Below are positions 55,101 to 64,000 of a stretch of DNA of 64,000 nt, piece after piece. The translations under genes and the position numbers were made by a program. Numbering within the stretch: position 1 is the stretch's first letter; the number at the start of each line of letters is the position of its first letter. The DNA comes from Sipunculus nudus (lineage: Eukaryota > Annelida > Sipuncula > Golfingiida > Sipunculidae), in NCBI GenBank assembly GCA_026874595.1, contig CM049322.1:51673386-51737385 (forward strand), read 5' to 3'. Under the pieces are notes generated by a model, which saw only the letters and a list, made by a program, of their open reading frames with translations, ran no database searches and was not told the DNA's origin.

Positions 55101-58100
55101 AGCATCAGGTATAATGCAGTTACAGGTAATATAGAAAGTGTAATAGAATAATGTAAACTAACTAATGTAATTGTGCCAAAAGTAAACTCACATGAGCGTA
55201 TTGAATTTATATGTAACATTACTAATAATTAATATTATTACAATAACCTGAAATTTTCCTACATGTAACATAAAAATATTATAACAATTACCTGTAATTT
55301 TCCTACATGTAACATAAAAATATCATTACAATTACCTGTAATTTTACTACATGTAACATAAAAATATGATTACAATTACGCATAAATTACTGACCTTGGT
55401 TTCTCCTTCTGATACACAGGTAGATGAGGATGGCTAACAAAATTAAGACGATGGTCCCACAAACACAGGCCACAATGATAATGGTTGACACTGGGACATC
55501 GTTGCTGGGTGGTTTAACTGTTACAAAAAACAAAATCAGACTTAGTTAAGCAAGGCATTTCAAATGTGCTGTAATCTACTGAAAACTTTTTATTTATCCA
55601 TGTTGAAAATATTATTGACCCATTTTAAAAACAATGACTACAAACGTGGTCCTTAGTTTATAAAAGCACAAAAACAAAATTGTTTGCTGCAGAATAAAGA
55701 GTGGCAATAAACATGTAGGAATATTTAAAGTAATAAAGCTGAATTCACGAGATAAAACACTAGTGAAGATTTGTGACAATCTCTTGATTCCCCATACAAT
55801 GATCAGACCTGAAATAAAGACCAATTAATACCGGGCTCCTTGACCCCTGCGTGACATCCTGCGTGACATCCAGTGCAAGCATTTAGCGAACAATAGCTTA
55901 CAGAGGCCCAAGGCTGCTCCTTTCAATGAAAACAAGAGGTTGTCATCTACCGATCTAATGTCTACCACTCTCCATTCAGTGGTCAATGTACTCTCACCTC
56001 GTTGATACATAAGGTGCGCACTCCGGAGTACGCAAACACGACGATTAGCAACAGCAATACTGAGAACGTCAAATTATTTATAAAGACAACATCACAGTGC
56101 TGCTAGTCCCAAGAACATTATAGATTTCTACCACTGGGTCAATCAGAAAACCTTGACCAATATTATATGTACAAACTGTTGAAACACTGACATATACATA
56201 TACTACTTCAATTTTTCTTTTATGTTGCTCAGTAATATTCCTCTCTTATAATACATTCCTATCTCGAGGGTACGATCTAAAATTTGGATTCTGCACAGTG
56301 AGTTTATTTGTAGATGTAAATTAAAACAAAAATAAGAAACCACTCAAATCCAGGTGAGCAGTTCAAATAATGCATGCTTGATTATATCATTTTATTTATA
56401 ATTATATTATTTTTTGCTAGATCATTGCATGATCATTACTCACTGACTTTGTGACTGAATTGACAGTTCTGAACCTTAAACTAATGAGTTTTTTCAGCAG
56501 TGTGATGGATAAAAATGATGAAGAACTGAGAACTGCCGCCTGGACGATATTAACGACAACATGGGTGGGAACATAAAACAGACCTGCATGTGTGGGAACC
56601 TCAATCTGTGGCCATTACACGGGGATTCTCTCATATAATCTGTAGGTAAATACACTCCAGACAGCCTGAATCAACAGGCTCAGCCTCACCTGTCTCTATG
56701 GCGATGACTTGCCATATCAAACCATGATTACAAGCGCCCCCTGCCCTAAATGATTATTCCCTGACCAAACACTAATGACCCAGCCACTAAATGAATGAAA
56801 TCTGATCGTACCCGGAATCGTGCCATAGTAATCAGGACCAGAATAGCTGACTGGTCTGACCCAGCTCTGGATCATCTGCTGCAGTACTGATCAATGAGTC
56901 ACTTATATAACAGAGGGAAAGGGAATTGTTAGGTTTAATCTGGATCATCCCTCCCCCCCTCCCCCAACCCTTCCACCCATCCTTTACATGTCAAAACACT
57001 GCATTTGTTATGGCCATGTAACATTCCTTCTGACATATTTCATTAACTATACTGCTTGCAAACACTGAAGAGGCCAAGGCATAAAGCCACCATGTTGCTA
57101 GAACAAATTGTGGTAGGTCATTTAAAACCAATGAGAAGGAGTCAGTGCCCTGGTGGCCATATACAACAAATGCAGACTTTGGTAGCAGTGGGTAAGAGAA
57201 ATGGGTAAGAATGAAACTAACAAGACCACTGGATAGGACACCTTCTGTACTTGTAAAAAATATCTTTTTTGAATCTGAATATATTTTTTTTTAATCAATG
57301 TCTATATATATAAACACAAATGCATGTAACAGTATGATGTCAGTATCAGCACCTCAATGTCAGGGGAGGTATACCATAATATAAATATACCATCACATCC
57401 ACATTGTCTTGGAGAAAACTGATAATTAATACTATTTTATAGACAGCTAAAAACCATGTGTTCAAAATTATTACCATTTAGATAATGATTAAGATTATTA
57501 TAATTATTAAGATGATGTGTATAAATTTTCTCACTGACAGGGCATGGATGAAACTAGTACAAGGGACCCAGTGTCACAGTGCTTTGCTGAATATAGTAAA
57601 ATTTTAGAAAATGCAAAATATAATTATTTCTATTATTTTCTTTATAAAGTAGCATTTGAAAAGCTAAAAATTGTTCTCCAGTTAAGACAAGCCAGGTGTG
57701 TTCAATGCTATGGTGAATGCCATATACTACTGAAAGCTTCAATGAAATCAGCTTTGTGTATATGACCATACACTCATCCTAGTTTTTCCTGTATAACTTT
57801 ACACTATACACATATTTGCACTCACTGGTTTCATTCTTACAACTCGTAATAAAGGAAATACCTACTGAGCCCCTGAGTCTGTTAGTATAAGCATTACTCA
57901 GAGAACATAGCATTAGTATTACTAGGTAGCCTCTATAAATAAACCTTTATTATATATGCATATTTGACGTGTACACACTTTGTCATGTGACTAGGCATTC
58001 CCTGGTTGTAGTGATTGAACCAGACAATGATAAGAATACGCTGATAGCAAACAGTGGGAACAAATCAACAGATGTCCACACATAAAGAACGCTAGAAAGA

Positions 58101-60458
58101 TACCACTATGGCTCTAAATAGAGCACATACCTCCACCAGAGCAAAACAATCATAAAGAAGAGCTACCTTTGATCCCCGGCTTTATAAAGATCTATATATG
58201 AAATTTAAAGCCTGAGTCCTTTCTTGGCTCACATTTCATCCAAAAATTTTTAGAAAAATGATTTAGTTGATTTTGCATTAAACTGCTGACAGACAAACAA
58301 ACAAATAAACAAACATAGGTGACAACATAATCTTATTAACTGAGGTTCTTATAGACCTAAGCACTAGGATATTTTCCAACAAGCTTTCTTCATTTGTACA
58401 GTGGTGCTAAAATGGTTGATATGAGCTTCTACAATCCAATCCTTCAACTCTGATCTGCTTGATACATTTTTTACCCACTATTTAGGTGCCTCAGGTGCAT
58501 AAATAAGACACATTGCCTGCCACCCCTCCCCACCCAAAAAGGTTTAAATAAATAAAATCAAGTGTGTGTGTATGTTTTTGTGAATGCATGTAATTTGAAA
58601 ACTGCTCCTTTATATTTGGAATTTAAGAGTAAAATCATGATGTGACGACTGTTCAGGTTTGTAACACAGCATGCCATGCCTACGTGTCGGTGTACACTAC
58701 TCACCACATAATGCAGTGACACAGGTGTCAGGTTTATTACACAATACCTGACAGGCAAGTACAGGTATATGGCCCTGTATAACAAAAGAATCCTCCTCAG
58801 GGTTATGCTGTGTTATAAAAACTGATTGTGAAAATTTATGTAAACAAAGTAAGGTACACCATATACTAGTATCCTTTAAGACGAGCACGACCTACAACAT
58901 TAACTAACCCCGTAATGTGACTCATGAGGGTTATTTCATATGTATACCTGTGAAATTTGGTGTTATGTAATCTTACTTGGTGGTATATAAGAATTCAGCC
59001 ACATACCTGAAATATTTGTTTTATTATTTAACCCTGTTGTCCCTACTGTCATTGTGTAATTCTCAACCCATGTATATCAATCAGCTCCAACAATTCTTGG
59101 GGGACATTTGTAATATTATACAAGTAAGTAGAACAGACACCTTTGTGACAAAACCATGGGGGTCACTGATCTTATCATGATATAGTTGTATTTCACAGTT
59201 GTTCATAAACTATTTTCACACCTGAGGGCTGATTAGGTTGCCATAGCAACAGTGGTCCATCATCATTTATTCACCTGAGGCTGATTAATGAGATGCTTCA
59301 AAACCATGGTGACCACCATCCCATAATTAGCTGTCTTTGTCTGCGATGACAGCGAGCTGACAGTTGACAAACATCCCTGACCTGTGAATGCACTCAACAT
59401 GATGTTAGTACCTCTAGTGGAGATATTACTCAGTATAAATGACTCCCCCCCCCCCCCCAAAAAAAAAAGATTTATTAAACCTCACCCAATCATATATATC
59501 ACCAGAAGATATGACAAAATGTGATCAAACCAGGAGAGTAGTCAACTACATAATATATCTCTACCTGGGTATTATAATAAAATGTTGGTATGTGCAAGTT
59601 GCAACATAGAAAACTGTGCATGTTACAGCTGTTTATGAATTCCATGGTTGGATCACAGGTCAGCACTGTTCACTAGAACAAAGGCATTCCCTTTATATTA
59701 CCACTGGCCATGCTCTGTTCCTTAGCCAGAATACACAAATCCCACAATGGTAAAGAACTCTATAAAATATCATGGTGACCAAAACTACCTACACAATTAT
59801 TTGAGTTGTTAGTTGCAGGGATGTTTAACCCTGTCCCTCCAACAAACTTTTTAAAATTCAGTTTAAGTTGATAACAGACAAATATATACCCAATGAATAC
59901 ATAAACACACATACCTAGTGACTCAACAGCCTATCACAGCTTAAAGGCAAAATGATGAAGTTAATTTCGAGAACACGTTCGAGGTAAATTCTTAAAGACT
60001 TTAACACGTCTTGACATCGTGTAAATATTCCTAGCTCTGTGCACAAAAAAACCCCACAAAATAAAGAATATCAGCACAACTATAGAATAACTCGCGCATC
60101 TCTCTCAGACGTGACCCTTGTGTTAACAGAAAACATCTTTATATCCAGCTGCTTGTATTTTGATTTTGCCACCTATTGTACCTGCCTCTTACTTCTTCAT
60201 TAATGCTTTCTAATCATCATATCATCATGTACCTTGTCATAACAGTGCAGGAATGACTCTGCAGTCACTCCAGAATATCTCCTTTTAAAATATACTTATC
60301 CAGAAATTACCTTTCATTTTCATTCAATGTATAGATCTACCAACAGGCCATGGATCAATCCTCAATGGAAAAAAGAATAATGAAATATCAGTGATCATGT
60401 GTCGATCATGTGACCTGGTGATATTTATAAACCTACCTGAGCTCTTTATGTCTGCCAT
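51970..60458 (-). CDS. Single-pass membrane protein with adhesion-receptor-like tail ending EVIV (seven-exon model)
   Basis: Six minus-strand exons (55517-55395, 54840-54816, 54243-54131, 53655-53500, 52958-52908, 52112-51970) join in frame. With a short first exon at 60458-60437 they total 210 codons plus TGA. Translation gives a short extracellular stretch, a transmembrane helix (residues about 18-42) and a stop-transfer IRRR. A cytoplasmic tail of about 165 residues follows, rich in His, Gly, Ser, Asp and Pro. The tail has a PPPY motif (WW-domain ligand type) and ends YEVIV, a PDZ-ligand-like terminus. Echinoid (EIIV) and nectins end in comparable hydrophobic PDZ ligands, so an Ig-superfamily adhesion receptor tail is my best guess; that is inference. 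No Ig or FN3 exon is visible in the window. The main ectodomain may lie beyond 64 kb, with the short first exons as alternatives. Confidence 0.6.
52908..52958 (-). CDS. Membrane protein cytoplasmic exon (His/Ser-rich)
   Basis: The acceptor is CTCATTCCAG and the donor G|GTACAG. It encodes HQDSYHGSHRSTPRSP. 51 bp, phase 1 at both ends, so it can be skipped without shifting the frame. Confidence 0.75.
53001..53150. repeat. Degenerate tandem repeat, about 45-bp unit, four copies
   Basis: Copies share CAGAAACCCCC or CAGTAACTCCC, then ACTAGAGGTCA and TTACAAAGTA-like parts. It lies in an intron of the minus-strand gene. Confidence 0.6.
53500..53655 (-). CDS. Membrane protein cytoplasmic exon (PPPY motif)
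   Basis: The acceptor is ATATTTTCAG and the donor G|GTGAGT. It encodes GHYGYDQKHNGGGVIYDYHR, then DLPDEHPPPYNGHSLERYHN. 156 bp, phase 1 at both ends. Confidence 0.85.
54131..54243 (-). CDS. Membrane protein cytoplasmic exon (acidic)
   Basis: The acceptor is GCATTGTTACAG and the donor G|GTAAGT. It encodes KPTQPVPQRSNGVVNHGMES and GDHIDLDDPRNAGVFSV. Confidence 0.85.
54816..54840 (-). CDS. Membrane protein 25-bp micro-exon
   Basis: The acceptor is TTTTTCAG and the donor AA|GTAAGT. It encodes AKNYGSPSN across its two split codons. Phase matches both neighbours, which supports it despite its size. Confidence 0.75.
55236..55382. repeat. Three tandem copies of a ~52-bp AT-rich unit
   Basis: The shared core TACATGTAACATAAAAATAT occurs three times with flanking ATTACCTGTAATTTT, immediately downstream of the transmembrane exon on the minus strand. 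Confidence 0.8.
55395..55517 (-). CDS. Membrane protein transmembrane exon
   Basis: The acceptor is TTTTTTGTAACAG and the donor G|GTCAGT. It encodes KPPSNDVPVS, then a hydrophobic helix (TIIIVACVCGTIVLILLAIL) and IYLCIRRRNQ. It enters in phase 1, so the upstream exon must end with one extra base. Both candidate first exons do. Confidence 0.88.
56812..56875 (-). CDS. Candidate alternative first or juxtamembrane exon
   Basis: On minus, ATG at 56875-56873 opens 21 codons (MIQSWVRPVSYSGPDYYGTI, then P) plus one G before a GGTACG donor. The phase fits the transmembrane exon, giving a 224-codon protein. Just upstream on minus are TTATATAAG and TGACTCA (AP-1 type), so it could be a TATA-driven first exon. 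A weak acceptor (GATCAG) would instead make it an internal juxtamembrane exon. Confidence 0.35.
57000..60430. other. Intron of the minus-strand gene, no convincing exon
   Basis: I looked for Ig or FN3-type exons on the minus strand and found none. A 43-bp minus-strand stretch at about 58703-58745 lies between an acceptor-like and a GTGAGT donor-like site with a short Cys-containing frame (CNKPDTCVTALC). It is too short to call. A C run is at about 59446-59457. Confidence 0.4.
60437..60458 (-). CDS. Candidate first coding exon (MADIKSS)
   Basis: ATG at 60458-60456 on minus opens seven codons, Met-Ala-Asp-Ile-Lys-Ser-Ser, plus one G before a G|GTAGGT donor. The extra G completes GTT (Val) with the transmembrane exon. 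A CCAAT box and GGGTGGAG lie 70-90 bases upstream. There is no signal peptide, so the transmembrane helix would have to serve as signal anchor. The exon is very short and could be chance. Confidence 0.4.
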
Positions 60459-60529
60459 GCTGTGAGGTGTCGAAACTTGAGACTGCGTGGGTCGTTAATA
60501 CTTAATGAGATTATTTCTTGACAGCTCCA

Positions 60530-60600
60530 CCCTCTGATTGGTGAATATTTCATGAACGATCCTACCGACGATCCTACCGACGATCCTACCGACGCGGTTA
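60530..60600 (-). promoter_or_regulatory. Candidate promoter: CCAAT box and triple 13-bp repeat
   Basis: On minus, three exact tandem copies of the 13-mer CGGTAGGATCGT(C) (60557-60595) precede CACCAATCA and GAGGGTGGAGCTG, about 80-140 bases upstream of the ATG at 60458. The patch is CpG-rich relative to its surroundings. Confidence 0.4.
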
Positions 60601-63600
60601 ACTCTTTGGTTTGTTTGGTAAAACAAACATGTGGTGGTAAGGGGATCAGTTATTTTAAAAATTATCACAAAAGTTCAAATATCCCTAGATTACCTTTACA
60701 ATTAATAAAGAAACAATAGTCCTTTTAAGTACCATATGTGATCCAAAATATTGTTTTACCATAAGGTACTAAAAATGACTGATATGTCCCACACTAGATG
60801 AATATCAGATGAAAGATACCATATAGGATGAATAGTGGTCCTCAAAAAAATATTCCTTCCTGTTACATATGTAACTTAATGTCCACTTTATCAATCAAAA
60901 TAATTTTGATCCGTCATAAGACAGTAACTAACACTGTTGGTGGTCTAGAACACAGAATATGCTGGTATTCTTCAAGCTGAGTAGCTTATAGCAATCAGTT
61001 ATTTTGAATATTGGCTACCTCAGCTCCCTAACTCTTCACAGATGTCTATAAATCAGTGATGCACTTCTATTCCAGAGCTTTTTTTTTTATTAACTCTTCT
61101 GTTGTTTCCTTGGACTACAGCCTCACAAAGTGATTTTTGAGGATTGTTATATCCCTTAGTCACAAGAATTTTGGTGTTTCAACTTTAACTGATCTTCCAG
61201 CCCACACAGAAAATTCAATGGTATATATATCCAAGTAATTATTGTTTCCTGACAACAAGAGTTAGTTGATCTCTTTGCAAACTGGACACCTCAAGATCTG
61301 AAACTTATCTGAAGCTGTGTTTGTCCTCTGAAAAAGTCCTGCATGTGACAATATAATGAAGACAGCTGTCAGAAAGCTACCACCTCCCTCTGGTAAATAG
61401 AAATAATCCAGGAACTAAAGCGATCAGTGACATTCAGTCTCATGTGGATTCCAATGTCACCCGAACTGATGCTCCTCATAACATGAATCCTCACAGGTTA
61501 TATCTTGTATTTGTCATCAGAACTGAGATATCAACTGTCACTCCATGAGTTTTAAAGAAATAATCCTCAACATGAAATGTCAATGGTTTCACTCAGTAAC
61601 ACGTGGGTACCTCTGTACACTGTACTGTACAGTAAGTATTTTGTGGACCTCCCGTTGACAGATGTATGCTGGCTTTTCTCTGCGGACCATTAACCCTGGG
61701 AATGGTTGCATTCACCCCCACCTGTACACAGGTGACATTCTATAGCCCTCACCTGTATAGGCTTAGTTCTGCTTGGCAGGAGTCATTATTCCTGGGGGTG
61801 GGCAGGGTCATGGGGAAGTCTATTAATGACAGGGGTGGCTGGTCCTGGGCCAGGTTTATATCAATTCTTCTCACATGAAATCTATCTCTATTACTGCATT
61901 ATTATGATTCATATGACAACCACCGAGCTCTTATCAATATATCATCAACTCAGTGTAGTTGTTGGCTGTGCTAAATTAAAACTGATGTACTCTTTTATTT
62001 ATTGTACATTTGTGATTATTGTTTTATTAATTTTATAGTTAATAAATCCACTTCATTAATCTCGCTTTTTTATCATGAATAATAATTGAATAATAATTTT
62101 TTTATATCAATATTTTTTAACCCTCGACAAAACAACTATATGAACATTTCATGTCATTGTTTGTTCAGTTTTTATAGGACATGGGCCGGTGAATTAAGAG
62201 TATTAAATATTAAATTTTCTAGTGGATCCAGAAAGAGGGTTGTATCCTGTAGGATTTATTGCCTTGGCAGAGGTGCCAGCTCTACTGAGGTTCTCTTAAG
62301 TTGATTAATACAATTAAAAAATAGTGTAAGGACCCTACTGACTTAGTGTAAGAGCCATACATTACTTAAACTAACAGGTACCTTTTTGTGAACATGGCAT
62401 GTATTTAGAATTCTACAAAGAGATACAAAAATTTCTTGGTGTGTCTTAAAATTAATTCCCTATATAAATTTCCAATAAATAACAGATTTAAATTTAATAA
62501 GTTTTTAGGAACCTGCATATTAAATTTGATATATCTCATTTAAAAATTTTTAATGTTACTCCAAACCCTTGAGGGAAATTCACACCATTTAACTTATTCA
62601 CGGATCCTTAAGGAGATTTTGAATGGCCATACCAGTTGGTTTGATGCCTGAAAACACTGAATTGTCACTCTATTGAGGACATCAATGGCTAATTCCTCTT
62701 CTGAACACTTAGTTGCTGTTCTAATGTCCCCGTTCGGGATGGCAGAAAGTGACAATATCATTCATTTGAATGTACCCTACCTAGCTATTCAATAGATGAG
62801 GGTGTCATTAACAAGATGAGAGTGCGGCCATCTTAACCTAGTCACCCTTAAATACCTGGTAAAATATCCCCCTCCGTACCGTAAACACCCTCATTTTTAG
62901 AGTCCTCTTCATCCTTTCACTCTAAAAGGTGAGAGGGATGTTTTCATCCACTGACAATGTCAGCCATTTTGCATCCATTGTTATGCTGAACAATGTTGGT
63001 ACGTTTTAAGTGCTGTCACTACGTCCACGCTCAGGGACACAGGATTTAAACCCACTCGTCCCGACATGAGGTCCTTTACTTAGGTTTTAAGTAATGTTAC
63101 TAATGCTGTTAATTAAAGGAAAATATTGTTGCCCCTTTTACACCAGACTGGATACTAATTATTCAGTATTTGTAAACTTCCCTGAAATAATTACCTTACA
63201 TCTTGTAGAATTAAAGTACTGAAGTATTAGGCTTCTGACATTAATTAATGAAATGGTGTTCTTAGTTATACCTATGGTTCCATTTTCAGCTGTTAATGTG
63301 AAATTTCCTGTAGTTAAGTCTATGGCATAAACCTTTATCTTAACTTTAAGTTTTATTGAGTAAAAGCAAACACTGCATTTATTTTCTGAGAGAGAAACAT
63401 GGTATTTATGTTTATACATATACTGGCAAATAAAGAGATATACAAGGTATTAAGGTTTAAATATAGTGGCAACAACAAATGGTTTTATACTGCAAATATA
63501 TATACAATATTACTTATTTATAAAGAAATTTAAATGGCTATTTGGGAATATGCTGATTTTGATTTAAGAGAGACTACATCTTATGAGAGATAGATATTCA

Positions 63601-64000
63601 ATAAACTCCAGCATTAAGATGACAGATAAATATTTTAGCTCTGTGTATGTATATCTTGCATGCTCACACAATGAAAATGAAAGCACAACCAGATTGGCAA
63701 AATCAAATCAAATAATGAATAAAGGTAAGCAAGTATAAAGGTTATAATAAAGGTAAGTAAGTAAGATGGGAACCTCCCATCTGCATGGAGGTTCTTTTTG
63801 ACCACTGCCTGGAGGCTGAGTTTCCCCGTTTGCCCTGAGGGTAAAATCAACCACTGAGAGCAAAATCATTAGCTAAGGTAAACCCAGCAACCATGGCACA
63901 CAGGTAACATACTCTGAGTCGCTACCGTTTCCGGCTTTAGCTCGGGCCCTGAGAGCTTGGTAGTTTGAATGTATCCGTTAATGCATATTTTGCTAGGAAA
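60601..64000. other. No gene recognised
   Basis: AT-rich sequence with short, featureless open frames (for example 61666-61878 and 63159-63419). GC-richer patches near 62810-63060 and 63770-63960 have no supported exon structure. Confidence 0.5.

Noticed and set aside
55825-56010. Minus-strand 61-codon frame with a duplicated CGTGACATCC
   Set aside because: Short local duplication, no splice sites fitting the neighbouring exons, and no domain.
63635-63850. Minus-strand frame starting MILPSGQTGKLSLQAV
   Set aside because: The first ~30 residues look protein-like, but the frame soon becomes low-complexity and no splice partner is visible in the window.

Overview
The window is eukaryotic nuclear DNA. 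It is AT-rich, with long introns bounded by GT-AG splice sites and dense interspersed repeats. Gene content and repeat style (tandem-core non-autonomous Helitron-like elements resembling bivalve 'pearl' elements, tRNA-derived SINEs, hAT and Harbinger MITEs) suggest a lophotrochozoan, most likely a marine bivalve mollusc. That taxonomic call is inference. All genes were assembled by eye from splice sites and reading-frame continuity; no search was run.

Layout. (1) 1-4.4 kb: the 3' end of an unidentified + strand gene (one good exon at 81-198, a possible terminal exon at 2180-2216), then repeat-rich spacer. (2) 4.5-35 kb, + strand: a complete USP2-like ubiquitin carboxyl-terminal hydrolase. It has a probable CpG-containing promoter and non-coding first exon near 4.5 kb with a perfect CACGTG E-box, followed by 13 coding exons from 10070 to 34954. 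These join without a frame break into 675 codons plus stop, with the Cys box, QQD box, four zinc-finger cysteines and the His/Asp box intact. (3) 35-40.4 kb: USP2 3' UTR or downstream spacer. (4) 40.4-47.1 kb: a three-level nest of Helitron-like elements. (5) 47-51.9 kb: spacer and probable 3' UTR of the next gene. (6) 52-60.5 kb, - strand: the transmembrane and cytoplasmic exons of a single-pass membrane protein ending in Glu-Val-Ile-Val, a PDZ-ligand-like tail with an upstream PPPY motif, as in Echinoid/nectin-type adhesion proteins. Two candidate alternative first exons (56.8 and 60.4 kb) would give short proteins with almost no ectodomain; the main ectodomain exons are not visible and may lie beyond 64 kb. 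(7) 60.6-64 kb: no gene recognised.

The mobile-element content is the most distinctive part. At least five elements from four sequence families share one plan: a short hairpin-forming 5' terminus, a TCCGTCCG-type tract, a core of 2 to about 11 degenerate tandem units, a 3' copy of the 5' motif in inverse orientation, a short hairpin, and a CTAG or CTTG end followed by a T run. This is the plan of non-autonomous Helentron-type elements (HINE/DINE/pearl). One begins 16 bp beyond the USP2 exon 1 boundary. Another sits inside a Harbinger-like element that itself split a 39/40-bp minisatellite. A separate 822-bp hAT-like element has near-perfect terminal inverted repeats and an exact 8-bp target duplication.

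The two genes are convergent and I see no functional link between them beyond proximity.
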